Positions 7,101 through 20,505 of a stretch of DNA of 64,000 nt are shown in pieces. The position numbers and the translations under genes were made by a program. This stretch comes from Anaeromyxobacter sp. Fw109-5 (GTDB lineage: Bacteria; Myxococcota; Myxococcia; Myxococcales; Anaeromyxobacteraceae), in NCBI RefSeq assembly GCF_000017505.1, contig NC_009675.1:1240001-1304000 (forward strand). Reading direction: 5' to 3'. The notes under the pieces are model-generated. The model was given only the letters and a program-made list of their open reading frames with translations. It was not told the origin of the DNA and did not search any database. Position 1 is the stretch's first letter. Every line of letters begins with the position of its first letter.

Positions 7101-8528
7101 TCACGCGGGAAGGGGAGGGAAGCGCCGGCACATCCGCGAGATGAACGGCATGTCCGGGTGGAGCTCCGCCTTGCCCGCCTGGATGGCGCGCTGGAGCGCG
7201 CGCTCGGACGGCACGACGTCGATCGGCGAGAGCACCCGCTGGAACGATCGGTGGTGGTGCACGAAGGGGCGGTTGCGCGCGACGTTCTGCGCGGCGAGCT
7301 GCTCGAGGCCGAACCACAGCGGCTGCGTGAGCTTGGGCCCGAAGCCTTCGAGCGCCAGCACGAAGGCGTTGCGGGTGCCGATCCCGCCGCGCTGGACCGT
7401 GGCCCACGCCTCGCGGGCGGGGAGGTTGTCCACGAGGCCGCCGTCCACCAGCCGGAACACGTCGTGCCGCTCGAACAGCTCCGCGAGCAGCCCGTGCATG
7501 CGCTCGTCCTGGCGCAGGACGTCGTAGTGGATGACGCCCGGCAGCGCGGACGAGAAGCCGACCGCGTCGATGGCGTCGAAGGCGCGGGTGGCGTCGTCCG
7601 CGCCGAGGTAGACGCGCGCGAAGCGATCGCGCTGCGCGATGAGCTCGCCCACCGCCTCCAGGGCCTCCGACATCATCCGCTTCACGACGTGCGGGCGGGG
7701 GGCGCGGCCGTGCAGGTCGAGGAGGTGCTCGTAGTAGCTGGGATCGCGGGGCAGCGCGCCGTTGCGGATGCCGGTCACCGCGACCAGCAGCGGGATGGCG
7801 AGCTGGCCGAGGGTGAGCGGGTGGCCGTCGGGCCCGCGCAGGAACTCCCCGATGGCGGCGCGCAGGTAGAGCCGCATCGCGGCGGGCAGGCCGTAGCGCG
7901 AGCCGGTCTGGAGGAACCGGAAGATCGTGCGGAACGACAGCGAGCGCATCGCCTCGTCCACGTCGCCGGCCTGCCAGCGGATGCGGCGCGCGCGGAACAG
8001 CAGGAGCACCGCGCCCATGCTCGTGCCGGCGAGGAGCCGCGGCACGAGGCCGTACTGCTCGAGGAGGGCGAACGCCCCGAGGTAGGACCAGGTCACGCCC
8101 CCGCCGCCCCCGGCGACGAGGACGAGCGCCTTCTCGCAGACCTCGCGGTCGATGGCCTCCGGCGTCACCCGGCCCGCCAGCGCCGCCGCGGCCCGCCCGC
8201 GCCACGCGCGCGCGTGGAGCGCGAGGTCGGGGACGACGCGGCACAGCTCGGCGCGGTCCGGTCCGCGCGCGCCGAGCAGGGCGGGGAGCGCGAGCTCGCG
8301 GACGTCCTCGCGGAACGGCGCGAGCAGGCCGCCGAGGTCGACGTCCGAGCCGTCCGGCGCGCGGACGACCGTGGTCCGGGCGAGGTTCAGCGCGTAGCGG
8401 AGGGCGGCCTCGTCCTGCTCCGACAGCCAGGGAGGGCTGGAGACCACGTCGCGGACGAGGGCGGCCTCGGCGTCCGAGAAGGGGCGCAGCTCCTGGTGCA
8501 GGGCGTCGAGCGGTTCGTCGGGGGGCAA
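7101..8528 (-). CDS. Patatin-like phospholipase
   Basis: About 475 aa. The patatin catalytic elements are clear: glycine-rich oxyanion loop AGGGGGVTW, nucleophile elbow GTSMGA (Ser near residue 170), and the dyad aspartate in [10 protein letters not shown]. These enzymes hydrolyse acyl chains from lipids. No signal peptide is visible, so it is probably cytosolic or peripheral. About 130 residues of helical sequence precede the catalytic domain. No ATG or GTG lies in a sensible place. I chose TTG 8528, nine nt downstream of a TACAAT box, consistent with a near-leaderless mRNA. It starts 36 nt after glnE and could also be co-transcribed. Confidence 0.8.
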   Translation of the reverse strand: MPPDEPLDALHQELRPFSDAEAALVRDVVSSPPWLSEQDEAALRYALNLARTTVVRAPDGSDVDLGGLLAPFREDVRELALPALLGARGPDRAELCRVVPDLALHARAWRGRAAAALAGRVTPEAIDREVCEKALVLVAGGGGGVTWSYLGAFALLEQYGLVPRLLAGTSMGAVLLLFRARRIRWQAGDVDEAMRSLSFRTIFRFLQTGSRYGLPAAMRLYLRAAIGEFLRGPDGHPLTLGQLAIPLLVAVTGIRNGALPRDPSYYEHLLDLHGRAPRPHVVKRMMSEALEAVGELIAQRDRFARVYLGADDATRAFDAIDAVGFSSALPGVIHYDVLRQDERMHGLLAELFERHDVFRLVDGGLVDNLPAREAWATVQRGGIGTRNAFVLALEGFGPKLTQPLWFGLEQLAAQNVARNRPFVHHHRSFQRVLSPIDVVPSERALQRAIQAGKAELHPDMPFISRMCRRFPPLPA

Positions 8529-8537
8529 GCCGGCCGG

Positions 8538-8543
8538 ATTGTA
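8538..8543 (-). promoter_or_regulatory. -10-like box of the patatin gene (near-leaderless)
   Basis: TACAAT on the minus strand, 9 nt before the TTG start at 8528. No good -35 is seen (TAGGTG at the matching position, inside the end of glnE). It belongs to the group of closely placed -10 boxes in this window. Confidence 0.35.
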
Positions 8544-8563
8544 GACGAGACGGCTCGCCCCAC

Positions 8564-11500
8564 CTATCGCACCACGGCGTCGAACGCGGCGCGCACCGCC
8601 GCGGTGGTCCGCGCGTAGTCCGCGAGGAAGCGATCGCCGGGCGACGGGCCGTAGTACCCGAGCCGGCGCGCGAGCTGCTGCAGCGCCGGGCCGCGCTCGG
8701 GGAGGTGATCGATGGCGAAGTCGTGGACGATGCGGAGCCGAAGCTCCACGCGCCGCAGGAACTCGTACCCGCGCGCGAGCGCCTCGTGGTCCGCTTCGCG
8801 CAGGAGCCCGTGGGCGCGGAGCCGCTCGAGCGCCAGGGGCGTCGAGCCGGTGCGGATCTGGGGGTGGTCGTATCCGTGCAGGAGCTGGAGGAACTGCGCC
8901 GCGAACTCGACGTCCACGAGGCCGCCGTGGCCGGTCTTGGGGTTCTTCCCCCGCGAGGCCTCCTTCGCGAGCTCGGTCTCCATCCGCTCCCGCATGCGGC
9001 GGATCTCGGCCGCGAGCGGGGCGCGGTCCTCGCGGCGCCCGTACACCACCGGCAGGATCACCTGCGCCTCGATCTCGACGAACGGCGCGGGGTCGCCCGC
9101 GACGTGCCTCGCCCGCAGGAGCGCCTGCCGCTCCCAGAGCTGGCTGCGCACCTCGCCGGTCGCGCCGGCGCCCGCGCCGCCCGGGAGCGCCTCGCCCATG
9201 TGGTAGCGCTTGAACCCCTCCGTGCCGATGACGAGCGCGCCCTGGTTGCCCGAGGGGCGGAGCCGCGTGTCGATGGCGAACAGGCGCCCCTCGCGCAGGG
9301 GCATCTGCAGGAACGACATGAAGCGCTGGGCGAGCCGCGCGTAGGCGGCGTGGTGCTCGCCGCCGCCCCCGCGGTAGAGGAACACGAGGTCGAGATCGGA
9401 GTGGTAGCCGAGCTCGCGCCCGCCGAGCTTGCCCATCCCCACCACGCAGAGCCGCTGGGGCGGCAGCGCGCCCTTCGCGCGCGCCTCCCCCTCGGCCAGC
9501 TCCAGGCAGCGCTCGAGGCACACCTCGGCGAGGTCCGAGAGCTGGCGCGCGATGACGGGCACGTCGATCGTGCCCGCGATGTCGTGGATCGCGACGCGCA
9601 GCACCTCCTCGTTCTTGAAGCGCCTGAGCTCGCCGAGCTGGCGCTCGAGGAGATCGTCGGGCGCGAGGTCCGCGGGGATCGCCGCGAGCCGCTCCTCGAG
9701 ATCGGCGCGGAAGCGCGCGACGTCCTTCTCGAGCAGGACCTGATCCTGCCGGAGCAGCATGTCGATGAGCTCGGGGTGGCGCAGGAAGCGCTTCGAGAGG
9801 AAGTCGGAGGTGCCGAACAGCGACAGGAGCAGCCGCGCCACCCGCCGGTGCTCGGCGAGCATGCGGAAGTAGGGCTCGGGGTTCGCGAGCGCCGCCGCGA
9901 AGTCGGCGAGGTGCGAGAGGGCCTGGTCGGGGTCGGGCGTGCCGAGCGCGTCGCCGAGGAGCGCGACGGCGGCGGCGGGATCGCCGTGCGGCGAGAAGGG
10001 GGTGCGCCGCCGCGCCATCGCGTCGATGGCGGCGAGCACGCGGTCCGGGTCCATGAGGCCGCGCCGCGCGGCGATCTCGGCGCGGCGCTCCCGCGGGACC
10101 TCCGGGTCGGCGAGGAGCGCGAGCTCGGGGTCGAGGGGGGGCGCCTCCTCGGCGGCCGTCCCCAGCAGCCCGGCGAACAGCGCCGCCACCCGCTCCCGGT
10201 GCGCCGCCAGGGCCGCCTCGAACGCCGCCTCCGTGGCGAAGCCCATGGCGCGCGCGAGGCCGAGCCGCTCGCCGGCGGGGGGGAGCCGGTGCGTCTGCGC
10301 GCCCTCCACCATCTGGACGCGGTGCTCCGCGCGCCGCAGGAAGAGGTAGGCGTCCGCGAGCCCGTCGCCGTCCCTGGCCGGGACCACGCCCGCGAAGATG
10401 AGCCGCTCGAGGGCGGGGAGCACCGCGCGCTCCCGCAGCGGCTTCCCCTCCTGCCGCCCTCCGTGCAGCAGCTGCAGCGCCGACACGAAGAACTCCGCCT
10501 CGCGGATGCCGCCCTTGCCCAGCTTCAGGTCGTCCTTCCCCTCCGCGCCGGCGCGCGCGTCGATGCGCGCCTTCATCGCCTGGATCTCGGCGAGCACGTC
10601 GAGGTCCAGGCTGCGCCGCCAGACGAACGGCTCGAGCTGGCGCATCAGCTCCTCGCCCGCGGCGAGATCCCCCGCGGCGGGCCGCGCCTTCACGAGCGCG
10701 TTCCGCTCCCAGGTGCGCCCGAACGACTGGTAGTAGAGCTCGGCCGCGCGGACGCTGTTCACGATGGGCCCGTTCTGCCCGTCGGGCCGCAGGTTCAGGT
10801 CCACGCGGAAGACGAACCCGTCCTCGGTCGGCTTGGCGATCGCCTCGGTCACGAGCTCCGCGAGCTTCGCGTAGTAGGCGAAGTGCGTGACCGGCTTCTC
10901 GCCGCGCGTCTGGCCGTCCCGCTCGTAGACGTAGACGAGGTCCACGTCGGACGAGAAGTTGAGCTCGCGCGCGCCGAGCTTGCCCATGGCGATCGCGCAG
11001 AAGCCCGCGCCCGGCTCGCGGCCCTCCATCCCCTCGGGGGGCCCGTGCCTCGTGCGCAGCCGCCGGTCGTGGAAGCGGATCGCCGCGTCGAGGCAGGCGG
11101 TGGCGAGGGAGGAGAGCTCGGCGGTCACCTCCTTCACGCGCGCGCGCCCGAGATCGCGCAGCGCGATCCGGACGATCTCCCGGGCGCGGACGCGGCGCAG
11201 GAGGCTCAGGAAGCCGGGGACGTCCTCCGGGTCGAGCCGGCGCACCGCGCGGGCGAGCAGCCCGCGCAGGTCGGCCTCGGCGCGCGGCTGGTCCACGAAC
11301 GGGGAGCGGGCGGCGCGGCGCAGGAGGCGCGGATCGCGGGCGAGGAGCGCGGCGACCATGCGCGACGAGCCGGCGAGCAGCACGAGGGCCTGGAGCAGGT
11401 CGCGCTCGGCGGGGAGCTCGCCCGCGCCGTCCACGTAGCGCTCGACGCCGGCGAGGGCGAGGTCGGGATCGGCGGACAGCCGGCACGCCGCGAGCACCTC

Positions 11501-11608
11501 CTCGAACCGGGCGGGGAAGCGGCTTCGGAGGCGCGCCAGGCGCTCTTGGGAGTCGGGCGCGCGCGGCTCCTCCGGCCCGAGGCCGGGGATCGCGTGGGCG
11601 GGGCGCAT
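8564..11608 (-). CDS. glnE: Bifunctional glutamine synthetase adenylyltransferase/deadenylylase
   Basis: 1014 aa. Two nucleotidyltransferase domains are visible, each with its signature: [17 protein letters not shown] near residue 207 (N-terminal, de-adenylylating) and [18 protein letters not shown] near 724 (C-terminal, adenylylating). A helical PII-response and linker region lies between them. The enzyme adjusts glutamine synthetase activity to nitrogen status. The chosen ATG (11608) has GAGGG 5 nt upstream; another ATG at 11620 is in frame. It lies downstream of a sigma-54 activator of the NtrC class, a link to nitrogen control that is suggestive only. No glnA or glnB is nearby. Confidence 0.93.
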   Translation of the reverse strand: MRPAHAIPGLGPEEPRAPDSQERLARLRSRFPARFEEVLAACRLSADPDLALAGVERYVDGAGELPAERDLLQALVLLAGSSRMVAALLARDPRLLRRAARSPFVDQPRAEADLRGLLARAVRRLDPEDVPGFLSLLRRVRAREIVRIALRDLGRARVKEVTAELSSLATACLDAAIRFHDRRLRTRHGPPEGMEGREPGAGFCAIAMGKLGARELNFSSDVDLVYVYERDGQTRGEKPVTHFAYYAKLAELVTEAIAKPTEDGFVFRVDLNLRPDGQNGPIVNSVRAAELYYQSFGRTWERNALVKARPAAGDLAAGEELMRQLEPFVWRRSLDLDVLAEIQAMKARIDARAGAEGKDDLKLGKGGIREAEFFVSALQLLHGGRQEGKPLRERAVLPALERLIFAGVVPARDGDGLADAYLFLRRAEHRVQMVEGAQTHRLPPAGERLGLARAMGFATEAAFEAALAAHRERVAALFAGLLGTAAEEAPPLDPELALLADPEVPRERRAEIAARRGLMDPDRVLAAIDAMARRRTPFSPHGDPAAAVALLGDALGTPDPDQALSHLADFAAALANPEPYFRMLAEHRRVARLLLSLFGTSDFLSKRFLRHPELIDMLLRQDQVLLEKDVARFRADLEERLAAIPADLAPDDLLERQLGELRRFKNEEVLRVAIHDIAGTIDVPVIARQLSDLAEVCLERCLELAEGEARAKGALPPQRLCVVGMGKLGGRELGYHSDLDLVFLYRGGGGEHHAAYARLAQRFMSFLQMPLREGRLFAIDTRLRPSGNQGALVIGTEGFKRYHMGEALPGGAGAGATGEVRSQLWERQALLRARHVAGDPAPFVEIEAQVILPVVYGRREDRAPLAAEIRRMRERMETELAKEASRGKNPKTGHGGLVDVEFAAQFLQLLHGYDHPQIRTGSTPLALERLRAHGLLREADHEALARGYEFLRRVELRLRIVHDFAIDHLPERGPALQQLARRLGYYGPSPGDRFLADYARTTAAVRAAFDAVVR

Positions 11609-11798
11609 GGGGACCCTCATGGCGCCGCCCACTTGCGTTGAGCGTCGCGAGGCGCACGGAGCCGTCGCCGAGCGGGGCACACGACGACCGAGCAGCGCAG
11701 GCGTGCCTGGAAGGCACGTCGAGCAGCGCAGGGAGGAGTCTGCCCCGCGCAGGCAGGCAGCGTGCGCCGCAGCAGCTCAATGCGGGTGGGTGTCGCCA

Positions 11799-13226
<1,428 letters not shown>

Positions 13227-13235
13227 GGGGCGGGG

Positions 13236-13241
13236 ATTATA
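13236..13241 (-). promoter_or_regulatory. perfect -10 box, near-leaderless start of the response regulator
   Basis: TATAAT on the minus strand, 9 nt before the ATG at 13226, so transcription would start ~2-3 nt before the start codon. No convincing -35 box is seen 16-18 bp upstream, which suggests either a weak promoter or one needing an activator. Confidence 0.5.
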
Positions 13242-13292
13242 GGGAATCGGCGCGGGGTTCGCGCGTCCCCGGACGCGTTCGCCGGCGAGGCC

Positions 13293-15428
<2,136 letters not shown>

Positions 15429-15471
15429 CCTGGTGCCCGCTCCGTGCCGGGCTCACCAGAATCTGCTGACG

Positions 15472-15487
15472 GGCCGCCCGGGCGGCC
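15472..15487. promoter_or_regulatory. 16-bp perfect palindrome between glgX and the glycosyltransferase
   Basis: GGCCGCCCGGGCGGCC is fully self-complementary. It lies 44 bp upstream of glgX in the 205-bp divergent intergenic region, a place where an operator or a hairpin would be sensible. GC-rich palindromes also arise by chance in this genome. Confidence 0.25.
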
Positions 15488-15620
15488 ATCGAGCAGGTGC
15501 CCGACCGCCAGGGGCGGCAGGGCGGCGCCCACCTCGGCAGGAGTCGCAGCCGTCCGACCGCGCCGGGCGGGCGGCCGCTTCGACCCCGACGTGGAGCGGA
15601 TCGCGGGGCGTCCCGCCGGA

Positions 15621-15626
15621 TATACG
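15621..15626 (+). promoter_or_regulatory. -10-like box of the glycosyltransferase gene
   Basis: TATACG lies 7 nt before the ATG at 15634 in otherwise GC-rich DNA. It would give a leaderless mRNA. No clear -35 is seen. Confidence 0.35.
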
Positions 15627-15633
15627 CTCGCGG

Positions 15634-16749
15634 ATGAAGGTCCTCCTCGTCGCCGACGCCGTGGGTGGCGTCTTCACCTACGCGGTCGAGCTGTCGCGCG
15701 CGCTCACCTCTCGCGGGGTGGGCGTCGTGCTCGCCACCGAGGGGGCCCTCCTCGCTGCCGAGCAGCGCCGCGCGCTGGCCGGGATCGCCGGGCTCGCGCA
15801 CGAGGAGCGCCCGTTCCGGCTCGAGTGGATGGAGGACCCGTGGGACGACGTCGCGGCCGCGGGCCGCTGGCTCCTCGAGCTCGAGGAGCGCGAGCGGCCC
15901 GATGTCGTCCACACCAACTCCTTCGCGCACGGCGCCCTGCCGTTCCGCGCGCCGAAGCTGGTCGTCGGCCACTCCGACGTCGTCTCCTGGTTCGAGGCCG
16001 TGAAGCGCGCGCCGCCGCCGCCCTCCTGGGACCGGTACCGCGCGGCGGTGACGGCGGGTCTCCACGGCGCCGACGCGGTCGCGGCGCCGAGCGCGGCGAT
16101 GGCGGCGGCGCTCGTCCGTCACTACGGCCCCCTCCCGCGCCCGGCGGTCATCCCGAACGGCCGCGACCCTTCGCGCTTCCCGCCCCGGCCGAAGCGGGAG
16201 CTCGTGCTCGGCGCCGGGGGGCTCTCGGACGAGGCGAAGAACGCCCTCGCGCTCGCGCGCGTCGCCCCGCGCTTGACGTGGCCGGTCTACATCGCCGGCG
16301 AGACGCCGGCCTCCGGCCGCAAGACCGCACGAGCGAGCGAGTCCGCGGGCACCGCGGGCGGCGAGGCCACGCTGCTCGGCCGCCTCGAGGAGGACGCGCT
16401 GTCCCGCTGGATGGGAGAGGCGGCGATCTTCGCCCACCCGGCACGCTACGAGCCGTTCGGGCTCTCGGTGCTGGAGGCGGGGCTCGCGGGGTGTGCGCTC
16501 GTGCTCGGCGACATCCCCAGCCTGCGCGAGAGCTGGTCGGGCGCCGCCGCCTTCGTGCCGCCGGACGAGGACGACGCCCTGGCCGCCGCGCTGGGGGCGC
16601 TCGCCCGGGACCCTGATCGACGCGCGATCCTCGCCGGCCGCGCCCGGGCGCGCGCCCGGCGATTCGGCGCGGGGCGGATGGCAGAGCGCACGCTCGCCCT
16701 CTACCGGACGCTCGTGTCCCGCGCCGCGTCGCTCGGAGCCCCGACCTAG
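15634..16749 (+). CDS. Glycosyltransferase, GT4-like
   Basis: 371 aa GT-B fold enzyme. The N-terminal Rossmann half begins MKVLLVADAVGGVFTYAVEL, with the glycine-rich acceptor loop. The C-terminal half has the donor-binding signature around EPFGLSVLEAGLAG, the E-x7-E motif of family GT4. There is no signal peptide or membrane helix. The lone position gives no clue to its product; divergence from glgX makes a role in alpha-glucan metabolism possible but unproven. A cell-surface polysaccharide role is equally likely. The start is the only ATG that keeps the N-terminal Rossmann strand. Confidence 0.8.
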   Translation: MKVLLVADAVGGVFTYAVELSRALTSRGVGVVLATEGALLAAEQRRALAGIAGLAHEERPFRLEWMEDPWDDVAAAGRWLLELEERERPDVVHTNSFAHGALPFRAPKLVVGHSDVVSWFEAVKRAPPPPSWDRYRAAVTAGLHGADAVAAPSAAMAAALVRHYGPLPRPAVIPNGRDPSRFPPRPKRELVLGAGGLSDEAKNALALARVAPRLTWPVYIAGETPASGRKTARASESAGTAGGEATLLGRLEEDALSRWMGEAAIFAHPARYEPFGLSVLEAGLAGCALVLGDIPSLRESWSGAAAFVPPDEDDALAAALGALARDPDRRAILAGRARARARRFGAGRMAERTLALYRTLVSRAASLGAPT

Positions 16750-17118
16750 GAAGAAGAGATTGGCGCTCCAACGGGAGTGGATGTCCGCGGCCGCCCGCCC
16801 GGCCGAGCGGCGCCCGTCCGAACGAGCGACCCTCCGCCCTGTAGGATCGCCAGGGACCTCCGCGCCGAGAGAGGGCGCGCGAGCGAGCGCCACCGCTGCC
16901 GGCGGCGATGCACGCCCGCGAGTGGCCGTCCCTGTCGCGCTTACCGATCTCGGATCGGGCGGCCTCGCTCCTTCTTACAGGATGCGTCCTGCGGTGCGGC
17001 GCGCCCACCCCCGGTTTTGCGCCCAAATCACGGGACTGCCCCGGTCGGCATGCCCATTGCTCGAGCACAGGGGGACTTCAGCACGACGGCCCATCACGAC
17101 GCTCCAGGAGGCAGCCCG
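16750..17118. other. intergenic region upstream of rpoH
   Basis: 369 bp with no convincing gene. It contains a small inverted repeat CAGGA-TGCG-TCCTG (16978-16991), a sigma-54-type promoter candidate (17047-17060) and a strong AGGAGG ribosome-binding site 7 nt before the rpoH ATG. The ~235 bp after the glycosyltransferase stop hold nothing I can name. Confidence 0.6.
17047..17060 (+). promoter_or_regulatory. candidate sigma-54 (-24/-12) promoter of rpoH
   Basis: GGCATGCCCATTGC has GG and GC exactly 12 bp apart, matching TGGCAC-N5-TTGC. The T before GG is C, and CAC is CAT. It would start transcription near 17072, ~47 nt before the rpoH ATG. A single imperfect match can be chance, so confidence is modest. 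Confidence 0.35.
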
Positions 17119-18018
17119 ATGAATCGTTCGACCGGCGCGAGCAGCACCCTCGACCAGTACCTGCGCGAGATCAACAAGGTCGCGCTCCTCACCGTCGAAG
17201 AGGAGCGGCGCCTGGCGCGTGAGTTCCGGGACGAGGGCAAGACCCGCGCCGCCCACAAGCTCGTCGAGGCGAACCTCCGCTTCGTCGTGAAGGTGGCGTT
17301 CGAGTACCGCTCCTACGGGCTGAGGATGGCGGACCTCATCCAGGAAGGGAACATCGGCCTGATGAAGGCCGTCCAGAAGTTCGACCCCGACAAGGAGATC
17401 CGGCTCATCTCCTACGCGGTCTGGTGGATCCGCGCGTACATCCAGAACCACATCCTGAAGTCCTGGTCGCTCGTGAAGATCGGGACCACGCAGGCGCAGC
17501 GGAAGCTGTTCTTCTCGCTCGCCCGCACCCGGCACGAGATCGAGCGCGTGACCCCCGGCGCCGGCCTCGACTCCGAGGGCATCGACGTGAACCTCGTCGC
17601 CAAGAAGCTCCGCGTCCGGGCGAGCGACGTGGTGGAGATGCAGCAGCGCATGGAGGGGCGGGACCTCTCGCTCGACGCGCCGGTCGCCGACGGCACGAGC
17701 ACGCACCTGGAGTTCACCCCGTCCGACGCCGATCCGCAGGACGACGAGCTCGCCCGCGCCGAGGAGGACGCGATCGTGAACCGCCGCGTCAACGACGCCA
17801 TGAGCCGGCTCGACCCGCGCGAGCGGCACATCGTCGAGGCGCGCATCATGGGCGACGGCAAGGAGACGCTGCGCGATCTCGGGCAGCACTTCGGCTTCTC
17901 GCGGGAGCGCGCGCGCCAGCTCGAGATCCGCGCCCTGGAGAAGCTGCGCCGGGAGCTGCAGCCGCTCGCCGACGAGATCGGCTACCCGGCGACGCAGGGG
18001 GTCGAGGCGGTCGAGTAG
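17119..18018 (+). CDS. rpoH: RNA polymerase sigma-32 type factor (heat shock)
   Basis: 299 aa group 3 sigma factor. Region 1.2 (TLDQYLREI), region 2 ([20 protein letters not shown], 71-90, then [13 protein letters not shown]) and region 4 ([19 protein letters not shown]) are intact. The RpoH box [10 protein letters not shown] (127-136) is diagnostic of the sigma-32 group, which directs transcription of chaperone and protease genes. Region 2.4 reads [11 protein letters not shown] where most factors have FSTYAVWW. AGGAGG lies 7 nt before the ATG. Myxobacteria often have several RpoH paralogues, so this need not be the main heat-shock factor. Confidence 0.9.
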   Translation: MNRSTGASSTLDQYLREINKVALLTVEEERRLAREFRDEGKTRAAHKLVEANLRFVVKVAFEYRSYGLRMADLIQEGNIGLMKAVQKFDPDKEIRLISYAVWWIRAYIQNHILKSWSLVKIGTTQAQRKLFFSLARTRHEIERVTPGAGLDSEGIDVNLVAKKLRVRASDVVEMQQRMEGRDLSLDAPVADGTSTHLEFTPSDADPQDDELARAEEDAIVNRRVNDAMSRLDPRERHIVEARIMGDGKETLRDLGQHFGFSRERARQLEIRALEKLRRELQPLADEIGYPATQGVEAVE

Positions 18019-18036
18019 CGGAGCGACGGGCGAGAG

Positions 18037-18081
18037 GGACGGCGCGGCGCCGCCGGCGGGATCCGCCGGACGGCGCCGTCC
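18037..18081. terminator. hairpin between convergent rpoH and ydfG
   Basis: Outer stem GGACGGCGC / GCGCCGTCC (18037-18045 with 18073-18081) encloses an inner stem CCGGCGG-GAT-CCGCCGG. It can serve both strands. There is no T-run on either side, so the mechanism is uncertain. Confidence 0.5.
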
Positions 18082-18096
18082 TCGTCTCCTGCCGGG

Positions 18097-18861
18097 CTAC
18101 CTCCGCGACACCGCGAACGGGGCGAACGCCTGCTGGACCGGCATGAGCTCCATCGTGTTCACGTTCACGTGCGCCGGGCGGGTGACCGCCCACAGGATCG
18201 CGTCGGCGACGTCCTCTCCGGAGAGCGGCGTGACGCCCTCGTAGACCTTCTTCGCCTTCTCGGGGTCGCCGCTGAACCGGACGAGCGAGAACTCGGTCTC
18301 GGCCATGCCCGGCTCGATGGACGTGACCCGGAGGGCCGTGCCGAGCAGGTCGGAGCGCAGGTTGAGCGAGAACTGCCGCACGAACGCCTTCGTCGCGCCG
18401 TACACGTTGCCGCCCGGGTAGGGGTAGCTGCCCGCCACGGAGCCGATGTTCACGACGTGGCCCCGGTTCCGCTCCACCATGCCGGGCAGCACCGCGCGCG
18501 TGACCGTGACGAGCCCCGTGCAGTTCGTGGCGATCATCGTCTCCCACTCGTCGAGGGAGGCGCGCTGCGCCGGCTCGAGGCCGAGCGCGAGCCCCGCGTT
18601 GTTCACCAGCACGTCCACCGCCGCGAACGCCGCGGGCAGCCCCGCGATGGCGCGCTCCACCGCGGCGCGATCCCGGACGTCGAGCGCGACCGCGTGGACC
18701 CGGTCTCCGCCGGTGGCCGCGAGCGCCCGCAGGCGGTCCTCGCGCCGTCCGGCGGCGATCACCTTCGCCCCAGCGCGCAGCAGCGCCTCCGCGCACGCCG
18801 CGCCGAACCCCGAGGTCGCGCCCGTCACGAGCGCGACCCTGCCGCCGAGATCGTATGCCAT
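18097..18861 (-). CDS. ydfG: NADP-dependent SDR, YdfG-like (3-hydroxy acid/serine dehydrogenase)
   Basis: 254 aa classical short-chain dehydrogenase. Cofactor motif TGATSGFG (13-20), NNAG (87-90), catalytic S141, Y154 and K158 (YGATK). The match to E. coli YdfG runs through the whole chain (NNAGLALGLEPA, YGATKAFVRQFSLNLR, PAHVNVNT), including the C-terminal segment specific to that group. YdfG oxidises L-serine and 3-hydroxy acids and detoxifies malonic semialdehyde. A TGC-TAGCAT extended -10 box ends 7 nt before the ATG. It faces rpoH tail to tail. Confidence 0.9.
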   Translation of the reverse strand: MAYDLGGRVALVTGATSGFGAACAEALLRAGAKVIAAGRREDRLRALAATGGDRVHAVALDVRDRAAVERAIAGLPAAFAAVDVLVNNAGLALGLEPAQRASLDEWETMIATNCTGLVTVTRAVLPGMVERNRGHVVNIGSVAGSYPYPGGNVYGATKAFVRQFSLNLRSDLLGTALRVTSIEPGMAETEFSLVRFSGDPEKAKKVYEGVTPLSGEDVADAILWAVTRPAHVNVNTMELMPVQQAFAPFAVSRR

Positions 18862-18868
18862 GCGCCCG

Positions 18869-18874
18869 ATGCTA
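18869..18874 (-). promoter_or_regulatory. extended -10 box of ydfG (leaderless)
   Basis: TAGCAT on the minus strand, preceded by TGC (extended -10 form) and 7 nt before the ATG at 18861. The predicted start coincides with the start codon. Confidence 0.45.
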
Positions 18875-18978
18875 GCACCGAGGGCGCGCGCGGCACGGCC
18901 CGGGTGGGCGCCAGGAGGCCTGGGACGGCTACGGCTGCCCGAGCGCGGCCGCTGCCGCCGCGCACGGCGGCGCGCCGA

Positions 18979-20505
18979 TCACGCGGCGCTGAGCGCCTCC
19001 GGGGCGAGGGGCAGGGCGATCGAGAACGACGCCCCGCCGCCGGGGCGGTCTCCCACCTGGAGCTCCCCGCCGTGCTGCAGCACGATCTTCTTCGCGATGG
19101 CGAGGCCGAGCCCGGTGCCCCCGCTGCCCTTCGTCGTGAAGTAGGGGTCGAAGATCCGGTCCCACAGCTCCCGGTCGATGCCGGGCCCCTCGTCCGCGAG
19201 CGTGAGCACGGCCCGCTGCCGGGTGCGCGCGACGCCGAGGTGGATGCGGGCGCGCGCCGGACGGGCGGCGTCGATGGCGTTCTGGCAGAGGTTCGTGAGG
19301 ACGCGCCGCATGAGCTGGCGGTCGAGCGCGACCGGGCAGGAACCGCTCGCCTTCACCACGTCCACGTCGGCCGCCGCGCCGATCTGCTTGCTCGTGCGGA
19401 CGAACTCGTCCACGAACGCGCCGAGCTCCGCCGGCTCGGGCCGCACCTCCGGGAGCTTCGCGAACCCCGAGAACTCGTCCACGAGCCGCTGCAGCGTCCC
19501 GATCTCCTCGCGCACGATCTCGCCCGCCTCGCCGAGGAGCTTCCCGAAGGCCGGGTCCTTCATGGGGGTCGCCTTCCAGCGGGCCTCCAGCTGCTGGAAG
19601 GCCAGCTTCATCGGCGTGAGCGGGTTCTTGATCTCGTGGGCCAGCCGGCGCGCGACGTCCTGCCAGCCGGAGATCTTCTCGAGGTACACGATCCGGTCGC
19701 GCCCCTCCTTCACCTCCCGCACCATGGCGTTGAAGGCCCGGGCGAGCCCGGCGACCTCGTCGTTCGCGCGGCCCGGATCCACCTGCACGGACAGGTCGCC
19801 CGCGGCGAGCCGGCGGACCGCCTCCACGAGCCGCGTCACGCGCCGGGTGGTGCGGCGCGCGAGCAGGATGCCGATGGCCGCGGCCCCCGCCGCCCAGGCG
19901 ACGAGGAGCAGCGCGAAGGCGCGGACGTAGCTGCGGCGGATCTCCGCCCGCAGCGCGTCGACTCCCTGCACGAGCTCGGCGACCTGGCGCACCTCGCCCA
20001 GCTCGGCGAAGTAGCGCGCCTCGATGGCGAACGTGCAGTCCAGCCGGCCGCCGCCGGGCAGGGACACCCGCGCCGGCGCCTCGCGCCACTCGCCCTCGGG
20101 GTTCTCCCCGTGCGCCTCCGCCTCGGCGACCACCTCCCCGCTCGCGGAGACGAGGGTCGCGCGGCGGAGCCGCGGGGTCTCGTCGACCGCCGCCCGCAGG
20201 AAGGCCTGCGCCTTCTTGCGCTCCGTGGGCAGCCGGCGGGCGAGCGCGCGCGCCTGCTCCGCGTAGAGCTGCTTGCGCGCCTGGAACAGATCGCCGTAGA
20301 GCCCCGGGACGGCCTCGAGCCGCTCGACGACCCGCGGGTCGAGCCCGAGCGCGAGGTTCTCCTCCGCGAGGCGGCCGGCGAGCACCAGCGCGCCGAGGAG
20401 CGGCAGCGTGGCGGCCACGACGAGCGCGACCGCGATCTTGACCTCGAAGCGCGAGACCCGCAGCGCGCCGAGGGCGCGGCGGAGCAGGGGCGGGGCGGGC
20501 GTCAC
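18979..20505 (-). CDS. Sensor histidine kinase, NtrY-like
   Basis: 508 aa membrane kinase. Two transmembrane helices (about 24-45 and 203-226) bracket a ~155-residue sensor region. A HAMP domain follows (about 227-278), then a dimerisation helix with phospho-His H290 in RRLAHEIKNPLTPMKL, and an ATPase domain with N box NLCQNAIDAA, G1 DEGPGI and G2 GTGLGLAIAK. HEIKNPLTPMK is characteristic of the NtrY group. The GTG start (20505) overlaps the stop of the upstream gene (GTGA), so translation is coupled. No response regulator is adjacent; the NtrX-like regulator at 11799 is a possible partner by inference only. Confidence 0.9.
   Translation of the reverse strand: MTPAPPLLRRALGALRVSRFEVKIAVALVVAATLPLLGALVLAGRLAEENLALGLDPRVVERLEAVPGLYGDLFQARKQLYAEQARALARRLPTERKKAQAFLRAAVDETPRLRRATLVSASGEVVAEAEAHGENPEGEWREAPARVSLPGGGRLDCTFAIEARYFAELGEVRQVAELVQGVDALRAEIRRSYVRAFALLLVAWAAGAAAIGILLARRTTRRVTRLVEAVRRLAAGDLSVQVDPGRANDEVAGLARAFNAMVREVKEGRDRIVYLEKISGWQDVARRLAHEIKNPLTPMKLAFQQLEARWKATPMKDPAFGKLLGEAGEIVREEIGTLQRLVDEFSGFAKLPEVRPEPAELGAFVDEFVRTSKQIGAAADVDVVKASGSCPVALDRQLMRRVLTNLCQNAIDAARPARARIHLGVARTRQRAVLTLADEGPGIDRELWDRIFDPYFTTKGSGGTGLGLAIAKKIVLQHGGELQVGDRPGGGASFSIALPLAPEALSAA

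Noticed and set aside
11751-11765. 15-mer AGGCAGGCAGCGTGC also found near 39661
   Set aside because: One shared 15-mer between two places is expected by chance in 64 kb of biased sequence, and the flanks do not match.
7101-11780. A single very long minus-strand reading frame across patatin and glnE
   Set aside because: Only the patatin part is real. Across 8564-11608 the other frame gives the GlnE signatures, and the long frame there is arginine/alanine-rich shadow sequence.
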